Source: Symbiodinium natans
Taxonomy: Eukaryota; Sar; Dinophyceae; Suessiales; Symbiodiniaceae
Length of the DNA: 64,000 bases
NCBI GenBank assembly: GCA_905221605.1
Contig: CAJNDS010002485.1
Location: 208,001 to 272,000, forward strand
Reading direction: 5' to 3'
Position 1 is the stretch's first letter, and each line of letters starts with the position of its first letter. Both the position numbers and the translations under genes were made by a program. Below the pieces are notes generated by a model. The model worked only from the letters and a program-made list of their open reading frames with translations. It was not told where the DNA came from and made no database searches. This document shows positions 1 to 9,329 of the stretch, piece after piece.

Positions 1-154
1 CAGCAAAGGCGAGCTACTGGAGGGCACATACCTCACAACCAGTTGCTTGGCGGGCGAAACCCTAAACCCTAAGGTTTAGCGTTTCGGGTTTAGGGTTTAG
101 AGCTAAACCCTAAACCCTAAACCTTAAACAGTTGAGTGCGGGACTTGTTGAAGC

Positions 155-252
155 TAGGTACCAAGGAATTAAAAGGGTGCCCTGGTTGGCTTAAAGCGGC
201 TTGCAAGGAACCTAAACACCCCCCCCGCCCCAATGGAATAACAGCCTACTTC
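155..252. repeat. MITE-G copy 1 (degraded)
   Basis: The core 'aaagggtgccc...ttaaag.ggctt..aagGAACCTAAAC.CCCCC...ggaataa' is shared with copies near 31.5, 43.2 and 61.1 kb. The outer inverted repeats (TGCCCAGTA / TACTGGGCA in better copies) are mostly lost here, so the ends are approximate. Confidence 0.5.
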
Positions 253-265
253 CGGTCGTCGGTTT

Positions 266-345
266 CCCAGACCCAAAAAGTAGATCCCCCTTAAAGGGTT
301 CCCAAAAATGACCCAATGGTAGTAGTATGGGGTGCCATTGGGGAG
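266..345. repeat. MITE-D copy 1 (partial)
   Basis: 'CCCAGACCCAAAAAGTAGATCCCC..TTAAAGGGTTCC..AAA.ATGACCCAAT' (shown with gaps) matches the left half and centre of the fuller copy at 4228-4342. The right inverted repeat is not seen. Confidence 0.5.
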
Positions 346-2141
346 GGGGGCGGGGTTTAGGGTTTAGGGCATACCTGTTGCCTACACCCCAAACCCTTCT
401 GGGTAAACCCGAAGCCCCAAGTCCTAAAGCCTAAACCCCAAACCCCCAAAATTCTAAACCCGAAACCCTAAACCCCCAAACCCTAAGCCCGAAACCTACG
501 GTACCGTAGTTCAACCTCGCCCCCCCCCCCCCAGGCTCAACGCGGCAAACAAACATGTACCACTTCGTAGGAACGACCCTTTAGTTTACAGGGATTGGGG
601 CGAAGGGTTTTGGGCTTAGGATTTAGGGTTTAGGGCGGAGCCGTCAAGCAAAAAAAGAGAGACATAGAGGTGCGCGTAGCGCAAGAAAGCAGAGCAACAC
701 TGTGAAGGCAGAGCCCCTCAACTCAGGCGGCTTTCGACGACGTACTCTGCTTATCGTTGCTGGGCCTGACGGCTAAAAATTTTAAGGGCTGTTGGCACAG
801 GCAAATGGCAGGAAGGAAAGCCCAATCTCGCCATGATCCTTCCATGACTTTTATGGACCACTACATTTACATGTCACACATATACATACACAGTATATAT
901 ATATATATACATATGACTACACACATGTACATACTTACTGACATTATAACCTTCTAAACCTTTCTAAAGTCGCCTAAAGGCAGGTCTCGTTGTGCTTGCC
1001 GCATGTTCTGGCCCCAGCGTGTTGTAGGCTTCCGGGTGCAAAAAGCACTCAACCCTCAACCCTAAACCTGGGTGGTTTTCAGTAGGGAATCAGGGAAATG
1101 CCCTATACATTTAGGGTTTAAGGTTTAGGGTTTAGGGTTTAGGGTATATAATCCGTTACAGCGTACATATAGGGCCCTCATTCTCGCATGCCCTACTAAG
1201 AACTAGGGGGAGACCCTCAGTCGCCAAATTGTGCCTCACGCTGCGACACCGAGAACCCGGCTTTGGCGCGCTCTTCTGGACGGACCGCCGTAGCCTGACA
1301 GCTGTAAGCCCTGAACCCGGAAGCCAGGACAAACCACCGGGGTTCAGGGTTCAGGGTTTAGGGTTTCGGGGACAGGGTTTCGTTGTAGAACGACCGCGTT
1401 CGCAATCACGACGCTAGCTCCTCGATTTGATTGCACGTCCTGTATGACTCCCTAAAACCCTACACCCTGCAACTTGTCATATGACATGTACCATGCTCCC
1501 TTACCTTCGGGCCAAAAATGTACTCTCAGAAAAAGGGTGCATGTATACATATATATATATATATAAACACATATACATGTGTATATATATATATATATAA
1601 ACCCTTAACACTAAAAGTTACATATATGTATAATGTACATGTAAGATGTGTATGCTGAGCTTGCCAGCCAAACCAGCAGCCCTGGGCGTCGCAAATACAA
1701 AATGCACATGAAGAACCCCCTTGCGAGTCTTGAGGGGTTCAGGGTTTAGGGCTCGGGTTTACAGTGCTAGGGTGTTAGAGTGTGAGGGTGTTGGGGTGTT
1801 AGGCTTTTAGGGTTTTAGGGTTTACGGTTTAGGGTCTTCCAGAAGCGTAGAGCCGTGGCAGCCAATGGACCTTAACTCAAAAACACATCGCGGTTGAGGG
1901 TCCAGGCTTTAGGGCCCCCATGCCCCGAAACCCTAAAGCCTAAAGCCTAAAGCCTAAAGCCTAAACCCTAAACCCTAAACCCTAAACCCTAAAACTTAAC
2001 CCTAAACCCTAAACCTGCTGCGCCTTCCCCCGAAGTCGAACTTGGGGGTGCCACGTCTCACCGAGCAGGCGAGTCGGTCTCGCGCGGCCTTCTGAGTTGC
2101 GGGTTTAGGCTTTAGGGTTTAGGGTTTTAGGTTTAGGGTTT

Positions 2142-2268
2142 TACAAGGAGGGGCCCCCTTACTATACTAACTGTAGTTAAGGTACTGATAACCTAGTTTA
2201 GGATCCTTATAACCCAATTTTGGGGCTCTTATAACTCTACTTGTAACTAGGGGGCCCCTCTCCTTGTA
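2142..2268. repeat. MITE-B copy 1, TA-flanked inverted-repeat element
   Basis: Terminal inverted repeats TACAAGGAGGGGCCCCC and GGGGGCCCCTCTCCTTGTA enclose a core with 'actaactg.agttaagg', 'ttaggatccttataaccca' and 'ggctcttataactctact'. The same element occurs in the opposite orientation at 49138-49261. Both are bounded by TA, which suggests a TA target duplication of the Tc1/mariner kind; that assignment is inference. No transposase is present. Confidence 0.8.
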
Positions 2269-2385
2269 GAGTCAGGTTTCGGGCTTAGGGTTTAGGATTT
2301 GGGGTGGAGGGTTGAGGGTTTAGGGCTTGGGGTACCGAGGGGCAGGTGCACTGATGTACTAGATGCTCCAATGCCAATCCCTACG

Positions 2386-2483
2386 AATTGCTTAAGAACC
2401 CCGAAAAAATATGAAGATTTTTCCTTATTAAGGGTAATATCGGGATACTTATTTCTTATTCTTTTGGGTTTCTTATGCAAATC
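2386..2483. repeat. MITE-E copy 1
   Basis: Shows the family pattern: left end 'TTGCTTAAGAACCCCGAAAAAAT', shown in pieces as TTGCTTAAGAACC plus CCGAAAAAAT, then 'TTCCTTATTAAGGGTAATAT', and right end 'CTTTTGGGTTTCTTATGCAA'. Related copies are near 3.9, 5.0, 19.9, 28.9, 33.5, 36.6 and 39.8 kb. Confidence 0.75.
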
Positions 2484-2877
2484 GTCGATCAAATCTTCTT
2501 CAAGATTCAATGCAGCGCACACCCTTCAACAGAAGCAAACCTCGAGCCGAAAGGGGCCCAAACACGGATGCCGAAACCCGGCCTGAAACCCAAAGTACAC
2601 CACATGTTTAGGGTTTAGGGTTTAGGGTTCAGGGTTTAGGGTTCAGGGTTCAGGGTTTAGGGTGTAGAGTTTGGTTTCAGGGTTCTAGGCCCTGCATTCG
2701 GGGGTGAGGTACCTTGCGGTCCTCTTACTCCCTCGAAAACCCAAACCCCACAGCCCTAACACACTCCAAACCGTCAAACACACCCTGGCAAAGCCCCTAC
2801 TCCCCTAAACCCAAGCACCTACAACCTTAACTCCTAAAACCCTAAGCCCTAAGCCCTTTAACCCTTAAACCTTGAGC

Positions 2878-3064
2878 CGAAACCCTAAACCCTAAACCCT
2901 AAACCCGAAATCCTACACCCTAAACCCTAAACCCGAAACTTAAACCCTAAACCCTAAACCCTAAACCCTAAACCCTAAACCCTAAACCCTAAACCCTAAA
3001 CCCTAAACCCTAAATCCTAAACCCTAAACCCTAAACCCTAAACCCTATAAACCCTAAACCCTAC
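2878..3064 (-). repeat. ITS array, CCCTAAA orientation
   Basis: One of the longest C-strand arrays. About 17 almost perfect units run from 2940 to 3063, with a few variants (CCCGAAA, CCTACAC, a TATAAA interruption) in the left part. Confidence 0.95.
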
Positions 3065-3829
3065 GCAATTTCTCCTGTCCTTCGGCGCATTAGCTGCCGG
3101 TCGCCGGAGCGGGGCGCGTACCATGAATGGGGGGGCGCAAGGGCGGGTGAAGTTTTTCAGAATGCGGGCCTTTTGTGAGAGTTTAGGGTCTAGGGTTTAG
3201 AGGGTTCAAGAATTTGGATTCAGGGTTTAAGTTTTGGGGATGCCTGTTCTGTTGCGGCCCCATTTGGATTGAGTTATGGGGGTAGACCCTACTCTCTTTT
3301 TTTTTTCTTTTGGGGGGAGGGGGCGGGGGGTGGGGGGAGGGGTCTGTGTCAGGTTGATGGTTGAGTGGTTCGAGCTTGCCGGGTCTACAGTTAAGCTTGC
3401 AGGTCCAGGTTCCCGGTGTGGGTCTGGCGTTTAGGGTTTAGGGTTTAGGGTTTAGGGTTTAGGGTTTGGCGTTTTAGGTTTTTAGGTTGAGGGCATGGGG
3501 TTTGGGGTTGAAGGGCTGTTGGGGGTTTGAGGCGAGGGGCCCTGGTGGCAAGCTGCAGCATCCAGAATGAACAGCTGATAAGCGGCTTTGAGTTGTCAGG
3601 GGGGTTTAGGGTTTAGGGTTTAGGGTTTAGGCTTTAGGGTTGAGTTATCAAGGCAAGCTGTAGCATGAGTCCCTGTATTTCAGCTTGTCTGAGACAAGCC
3701 CTAACCCTAAATGCACAACACTAAACCCCACTGACCCCAACTCCGATAACTCCTGTTTGAGTGCTTCGTTTCCTAAACCCAATTTTCACAAGACAATATT
3801 GCTTCGTGCTTCTTTCATTCTCTCTGTAC

Positions 3830-3937
3830 TACTATTTTCTGTAAGAACCCCAAAAGAATTTAGAAAGTAGTAATGATCCCCATACTACACTTGATATGGA
3901 AGAATATCTTTGTTTTTTCGGGGTTCTTAAGAAATTC
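3830..3937. repeat. MITE-E copy 2
   Basis: Left end TACTATTTTCTGTAAGAACC and right end GGGGTTCTTAAGAAATTCG form the family inverted repeat around an AT-richer centre. The left end begins with TA as in other copies. Confidence 0.7.
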
Positions 3938-4227
3938 GCTATCGTTATGTTGGTCCTTTTCCTTGTGTTGATGCTCAACCCTAAACCCTAAAGCGTAAAC
4001 CCTAAACCCTAAGCACTGAACCCTAAACCCTAAACCACCCAATTTGCAAAGCACTTCCCAAACTCCAACTGCCAACCATCAAGTCCTCACCGTCTGGGAC
4101 TATTAGGGCTTAGGGCTTAGGGTTTAGGGCTTAAGAGTTCAGGGATTCTGAACCCGATAAACCCTACAGCCATAAGCCTTGGGTTTCTGCAACCAGATTC
4201 TGAAAGTAATCTAGGAAGAAAGCACCC

Positions 4228-4342
4228 AGACCCCTGGGAGTATCTAAAGAGTAGATCCCCATGAAGGGGTTCCTGAACATGACCCAATAATAGTACAGGG
4301 TACTATTTGCGGGTTCTACTTTTTGGATCCTCCCAGGAGTCC
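4228..4342. repeat. MITE-D copy 2 (best copy)
   Basis: Terminal inverted repeats: left CCTGGGAGTATCTAAAGAGT then AGATCCCC; right GGGGTTCTACTTTTTGGATC then CTCCCAGG. The core holds 'GGGGTTCCTGAACATGACCC' and 'AATAATAGTAC'. Copy 3 at 45215-45320 shares the core and right end. Confidence 0.75.
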
Positions 4343-4526
4343 GCCCCTAAACCCTAAACCCTTGGTCCCTAAACCCTTCTGGGTAAGTTTTAGGGTTTAG
4401 AGCTAGGAATTGGAACTAGGGAACCTAACCTTGGGAATCAGGGCGCACTCTGGGCCCTAGCATCCTACACCCTGAGCCCTAAACCCTAGCCCTAAATCCT
4501 AAACCCTAAACCCTAAGCCCGAAAGC

Positions 4527-4691
4527 CCGAAAGCCCTAAAGCCCTAAAGCCCCAAAGCCCTAAAGCCCGAAAGCCCTAAAGCCCTAAAGCCCTAAAGCCC
4601 TAAAGCCCTAAAGCCCTAAAGCCCTAAAGCCCTAAAGCCCTAAAGCCCTAAAGCCCTAAAGCCCTAAAGCCCTAAAGCCCTAAAGCCCTAA
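4527..4691 (-). repeat. Pure CCCTAAAG octamer array
   Basis: About 20 tandem copies of an 8-bp unit, CCCTAAAG, with a few CCCGAAAG/CCCCAAAG variants at the left edge. It is the telomere heptamer plus one G, homogenised over about 160 bp, which points to local copying and not telomerase synthesis. Confidence 0.95.
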
Positions 4692-4966
4692 TCCCTATGT
4701 CGGCCCCGACATCGCCACACGCTTTCTTTCGGCCGGTCAGTTGTAGCAGCTGCCTCGGCGATTGACCTGCTGCTTCACCGGGTTTATGGATCAGGGGTTG
4801 AGGGTTTAGGGTTTGAATGGGTTTACGGTTGAGGGTTTAGGGTGTAGGGTTTAGGGGTTCAGGGTTAGGGTTCAGGGGTTTAGGGTTTAGGGCTTGGGGT
4901 TTAAGATTCAGGGGTTTAGGGGTCAGGGTTTTGGGGTCTAGGGGTTCAGGGTTCAGGGTTTAGGGC

Positions 4967-5072
4967 TACGATTTGCTGAAGGACCCCCCCCCAAAAAAAA
5001 AATGAAACAGATCACTTCCTCATAAGGGATAATATCGAGATGACCGTTTCTTTTGGGGGGGGGAATTCTTTA
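4967..5072. repeat. MITE-E copy 8 (degraded)
   Basis: 'TACGATTTGCTGAAGGACCC' at the left, 'CTTCCTCATAAGGGATAATA' in the centre and 'CTTTTGGGGGGGGGAATTCTT' (in part) at the right match the MITE-E consensus with expanded C and G runs. Confidence 0.5.
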
Positions 5073-5171
5073 TTCAAGTTGTGGTTTGGGGTTCCCCAGA
5101 AGGGCCAAGATGTGCTGCTGCGGGTAGTTGCAAATATGGAACACCCTCATTAGCTAGGCTAGATATTGGTT

Positions 5172-5315
5172 AAACCCTAAACGCTAAACCCTAAACCCTA
5201 AACCCTAAACCCTGAACCCCTAAACCCTAAACCCTAAACCCTAAACCCTAAACCCTAAACCCCTAAACCCTAAACCCTGAACCCCTAAACCCTGAACCCT
5301 AAACCCTAAACCCTA
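5172..5315 (-). repeat. ITS array, CCCTAAA orientation
   Basis: About 19 units, mostly CCCTAAA with CCCCTAAA and CCCTGAA variants interspersed. Confidence 0.9.
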
Positions 5316-5408
5316 GTTTTCAAGGCCTTCGAAAGCCACTCAGGTCGCCCAGGATGAACTGAGCCTCAGCCCCCAGGGCTGGCTCTGGGTTTGTCCTTTG
5401 GCCCCCAA

Positions 5409-5523
5409 CTCGCTAGCCCTAAACCCTAAACTCGCTAGCCCTAAACCCTAAACTCACTAGCCCTAAACCCTAAACTCACTAGCCCTAAACCCTAAACTCA
5501 CTAGCCCTAAACCCTAAACTCAC
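5409..5523 (-). repeat. 22-bp minisatellite built on two telomere units
   Basis: Five tandem copies of a 22-bp unit, CTC(G/A)CTAG + CCCTAAA + CCCTAAA, starting at 5409, 5431, 5453, 5475 and 5497. The first two copies carry CTCGCTAG and later ones CTCACTAG, so the array spread from a local variant. Confidence 0.9.
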
Positions 5524-8500
5524 CGTCAAACGCACACACAAACCAAAAAAGACTTAGGGTTTAGATTCGTGTAGACACTTGGTCCGAAAGCCCTAAACCC
5601 CGTAAATCCAAGCCGCTGACACCCTACATCCGAAACCCCAAAATCCCTGAAACCTAAACCCCTAAACGTCCTAGTCCTTGAACCCTCCCTCTTTTGCGCA
5701 GACCCCAAACCCTGAACCCCAAACCCCAAACCCCAACAACCCTCAACGGGGCCGCGGCCAGCCAGCGGCGGCTTAAACACCCACCACACCTCTCGTCTTC
5801 GACGTTAGGGTTAAGGGTTAAGGGTATAGGGTTCAGGGTTAAGGGTTCAGGGTTCTGGGTTTAGGGTTCTGGGTTTGGGGTTTAGAGATTAGGGTATAGG
5901 GATTTGACTTCCGGGTTGAGGGTTCAGGGTTTAGGCTAAAGGGTTGGGTGCTGAAAGGCTTCAGGGCTCAAAGGGGCCCAGAGTTCAGTACCAGGGTTGA
6001 AGGGCTTGGGGTTGTAACCCTATACCCTATCCTCTCAACCCTAACCCCCGAAACCTGTAAACCCTCGACCCCTTGAAACCCCTACACCTTTTGAGGTCCG
6101 GACTGCTAGACCCTTGTCAGCCCTGATACGCCCCTTAAAAAAAATTCCAAACCCCTCCCTTGAACCACTGGAAGGCCACAAAGTTCTGCTTCCTCACCAG
6201 CGCACAAAAAATCTACCAGCATATGAAACAGGGTTTATATTTCTGTTTTTGTTGAGAATATATAAGGCTCCTTTTAAAAATTGGTGAGTGTATCTATTGG
6301 GTGTCCTTTTGGGGATACAAGAAATATAAACCCTGCTTCATATAAACTTCATAACGCCCTCTGTGACCGAAGCCCTTACAAACACTGACCAGCCATGGTA
6401 GGGTTGAGGAAGAGACCATGCTCGAAGTTGGCAAAAGAAGAGCTGACGAACCCAACACACGCGAAGGGCGCCACTGGCCCCAACGGAGGCCATGCCCTTT
6501 TTGTCTCAACACACGTGATACTTTCAGTACTCCCGTAAATTCCGTGCGAAGAATAACCCCTACCCTAAACCTTAAACCCCAAACCCCAAACCCTAAACCC
6601 TGAAAGGGGGGGCATGGTATGGGGTTTTGGGGCATCAAAGAGGGGCCTCGGCAGCCAGGAGCAGCTCGAGGTCGAACTCTAAGGCAAACTCCGTCACTGC
6701 CTGCTGCTGCGAAATGGGTTTGGGGTTTGGGGTTTAGGGTTTAATGTTGCACCCGGTTTAGTGAGAGGGGGCACTATTATGCGTTTTTCCGGAAATCTTA
6801 TAGGGGACCCCCCATTGATTAGGGTGGTCCTCAATTATGCGATGTTTGCCGGCCGGGGTTGAAGGGCGGGGGGCCGGGGAGCCAAAAACTAAAAAATGTT
6901 TTGAATGAGAAGATCCGGAATTTTTTGGTGTCCAGCCTTATTTAAATTCCTTTTAAAATTTCATTACGAAACAGGCCCCCAAACAATTTTCCAAGGGAGT
7001 AGCCCACGAGCTGCCCTGATTCGCTTTAGCAAGTTGTTTCGGTGGTCCGCATTTATGCGGAGCCCCGGCGACCGTGGAGCTGCAAAGCCTGGAAAGCTTA
7101 GACCCTCAAGCTTCAAGGCTTCCCCTCAACCCTCGACCCCTAGCCGCCCTACCCCCAGCCCCGTCCCAGCCCCAGCCCACCCTATTCAGGATCCCCGAAA
7201 ACCCCAAAATTGTTTGGGGGGGGGGGGGGGGGGGACCCCCCCGTACTAAACCGAGTCCAACATTAGGGTTTAGGGTTTAGGGGGTGGGATGCAGAGCTTG
7301 GGGTCTGGTAGCCTGGGGTTGTGAGGGTCTAGGGCCCAGTACCTCAAAAAACCCTAAACCGTAAGGGGGTTTACGAAAATCAGGGACCCCCTAACTTAGT
7401 CCCACAAATAATTGGTAGGATTCCCTTATGATAACGGCCCCAATCAGGTACCCCTATTTTCGGAAACCCGCATGAGGATTTGGGATTCTGGGTTATATGG
7501 GGCCTAGGAGGCGTGGAACAAAGAATAATAGTGGGAAAAGACGGAAATGAAGAAGCTGCAAGGAAAAAACCTTAATGTAGAAAGCCAAAAGTCAGGTCTT
7601 TTTTGGATTACAGGAAAATGAGGTGTCACGATTTTAGTGTTTCAAGTGTGCTTTTAAATGGAATTCCTGAAATTAGAGAAGCCTTTTAGTGAACCTGGAA
7701 ATGATTGCTTCAACGGTATTTTGCAGCCATAAACAGATCGTTGGTATGCTAGGAATAACATTCACTTCGTGTGAAGGATGAAAGAGAAATGAGAGCGTCT
7801 TTAGCAGATCTAAACTTCAGGACTGTTTAAGGGGATTGTTCACGTTTCGTCTGATTCTCTTCGTCATGCAAAATCCCTTAGAATCGTAAGCTGTTGTTGA
7901 TATTTAACGGTCTTTTGTCAATATTTCACGGTCTTGTAGTTTACGGGCCGTTCTTCTAGTTTATAGGCCCGTTCACTCATACATTCAGTCCTTCTCTTGC
8001 TCATTTATTCGCTCATGCAACTAGAAGACGCATGCTGGGTTTGGGCCCAAACTTAACTTCGACCCTTTGGGGTTTATAGAGTTTAGGGTCTAAGGTTTAG
8101 AGTTTAGGGTTTAAGGTTTAGGGTTTAGGGTTTAGGGTGTCAGCAAGGCCACAGGGAACTGGCAGCGCATGTCAGAACATCCTAAACTGTAAACCTGGCG
8201 TCACTAGCAATCGCTGGAGGGCGGGGCTTAGGGTTGAAACCCTAGAACCCGACACCCTCAACCCTGTAAGGTTCAGGGTTTAGGGTTTGGGGGTGTCATG
8301 GCTGTAGCCAGGCTTGCTTCCGCCCTCTCTAGGAACATTGAAGGCTAGCCATCCTTTTGAACCTCTACTCCTGTAGACCGATAAGCCGCCCTTCAACCCT
8401 AAACCCTAAACCCCAAACCCCCTTAACCCTAAACCCGAAACCTAAACCCCAAACCCCAAACCCTAAACCCTAAACCCTAAACCCCAAACCTCAAACCCTA

Positions 8501-8600
8501 AACCCTAAACCCCAAACCCTAAACCCTCAACGTGCCCCCATATCCAGCCACCTCTACCACTCCCGGGAACGTGGGGGCGAAGTCGTGGCCGGCCTCGCTT

Positions 8601-8761
8601 ACTTGGAGGTTCAGGGTAATTACTACTTATAGCTGTACTTAGGGGTTTAGGGTTTAGGGTTTAGGGTTTAGGGCCCATGCCATATTCGGGCACTTAAGGG
8701 GCTTACAAGCGGGTCATAAATACAGATATACTTGGCTCATAAGTACCGTGAACCACCAAGT
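8601..8761. repeat. MITE-A copy 1, carrying an internal ITS tract
   Basis: Left end ACTTGGAGGTTCAGGGTA and right end TACCGTGAACCACCAAGT form the MITE-A inverted repeat, flanked by TA on both sides. The centre keeps 'GGGCACTTAAGGGGCTTACA'. A four-unit TTTAGGG tract (about 8642-8673) lies inside the element and is absent from copies at 9.2 and 63.7 kb. Confidence 0.8.
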
Positions 8762-8845
8762 AATGGGTCGAAACTCCACTGCGGCCAGGCTGGGAAAACT
8801 GAAAGAAGGGGTTCCGGGTTTATGGTTTATGGGGTTTAGGGTGTA

Positions 8846-8945
8846 TAGTATATAGGGTATACAGGGTATATGGGGTATACAGGGTATATAGGGTATATAG
8901 GGTATATAGGGTATATAGGGCATATAGGGCATATAGGGCATATAG
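8846..8945 (+). repeat. 9-bp minisatellite GGGTATATA
   Basis: About ten copies of GGGTATATA, GGGTATACA or GGGCATATA in tandem. The unit resembles a telomere repeat with a TATATA insertion. Confidence 0.85.
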
Positions 8946-9188
8946 GATTTAGGGGTTTGGATTGAAGAGACCCAGGAGCTTATTTCAACGTCGACAAGGA
9001 GCCTTCAGTACACTCGCACGCACCAATAACAGCAAGATGGCCAGTTCTCTAAATTGGGGTACCCTTTTTTGGGTACCCTATATACGAGGGGCCGCCGTAT
9101 ACTAAAGACCGAAAAAGGACCATATTTGAGAGAAATCACCATATGAACGCTGTCACTTGGGGTTGAAGGGGCCGTCCTGCCCAGCGGA

Positions 9189-9322
9189 GTACTTGGAGGT
9201 TCATGGTACTCATTGACCAATTACAACTGTACTTATAACCTACTTATAAGCCCCTTAAGTGCAGTTCTTAGAAGTACAGTTATACTTGGTCAATGGTTAG
9301 TAAGTGTCATGAACCTCCAAGA
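9189..9322. repeat. MITE-A copy 2
   Basis: Inverted repeats TACTTGGAGGTTCATGGTAC and AGTGTCATGAACCTCCAAG surround a core with 'CCAATTACAACTGTACTTAT', 'CCCCTTAAGTGCAGTT' and a mirrored 'GTACAGTTATACTTGG'. The whole element could fold into one long hairpin. It is one of the fullest copies of the family. Confidence 0.85.
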
Positions 9323-9329
9323 ACGCCAG

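Larger units (their letters stand above)
1..2141. other. Gene-less ITS mosaic, start of window
   Basis: Short ITS tracts near 61-125, 360-490, 1101-1145, 1740-1840 and 1929-2012 alternate with non-repetitive DNA. Fragments of MITE-G and MITE-D lie at 155-345, and TA-rich microsatellites at about 893-912 and 1546-1605. I see no coding region that is not a repeat read-through. Confidence 0.6.
3065..4527. other. Gene-less ITS mosaic
   Basis: Contains G-strand tracts at 3429-3470 and 3604-3640, a T-run/G-run stretch at 3292-3345, one MITE-E, one MITE-D and short C-strand tracts. I see no supported gene. Confidence 0.6.
4692..9000. other. Gene-less ITS mosaic
   Basis: Holds ITS tracts at 4800-4965, 5172-5315, 5805-5940, 6565-6605, 6717-6745, 8085-8140 and 8398-8530. 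It also has a G19 homopolymer at about 7217-7235, an unpaired inverted-repeat candidate at 7362-7480 (gggtttacgaaaatcaggg / cccctattttcggaaaccc), and a stretch at 7500-8040 almost free of ITS in which I recognise no gene. Confidence 0.55.
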
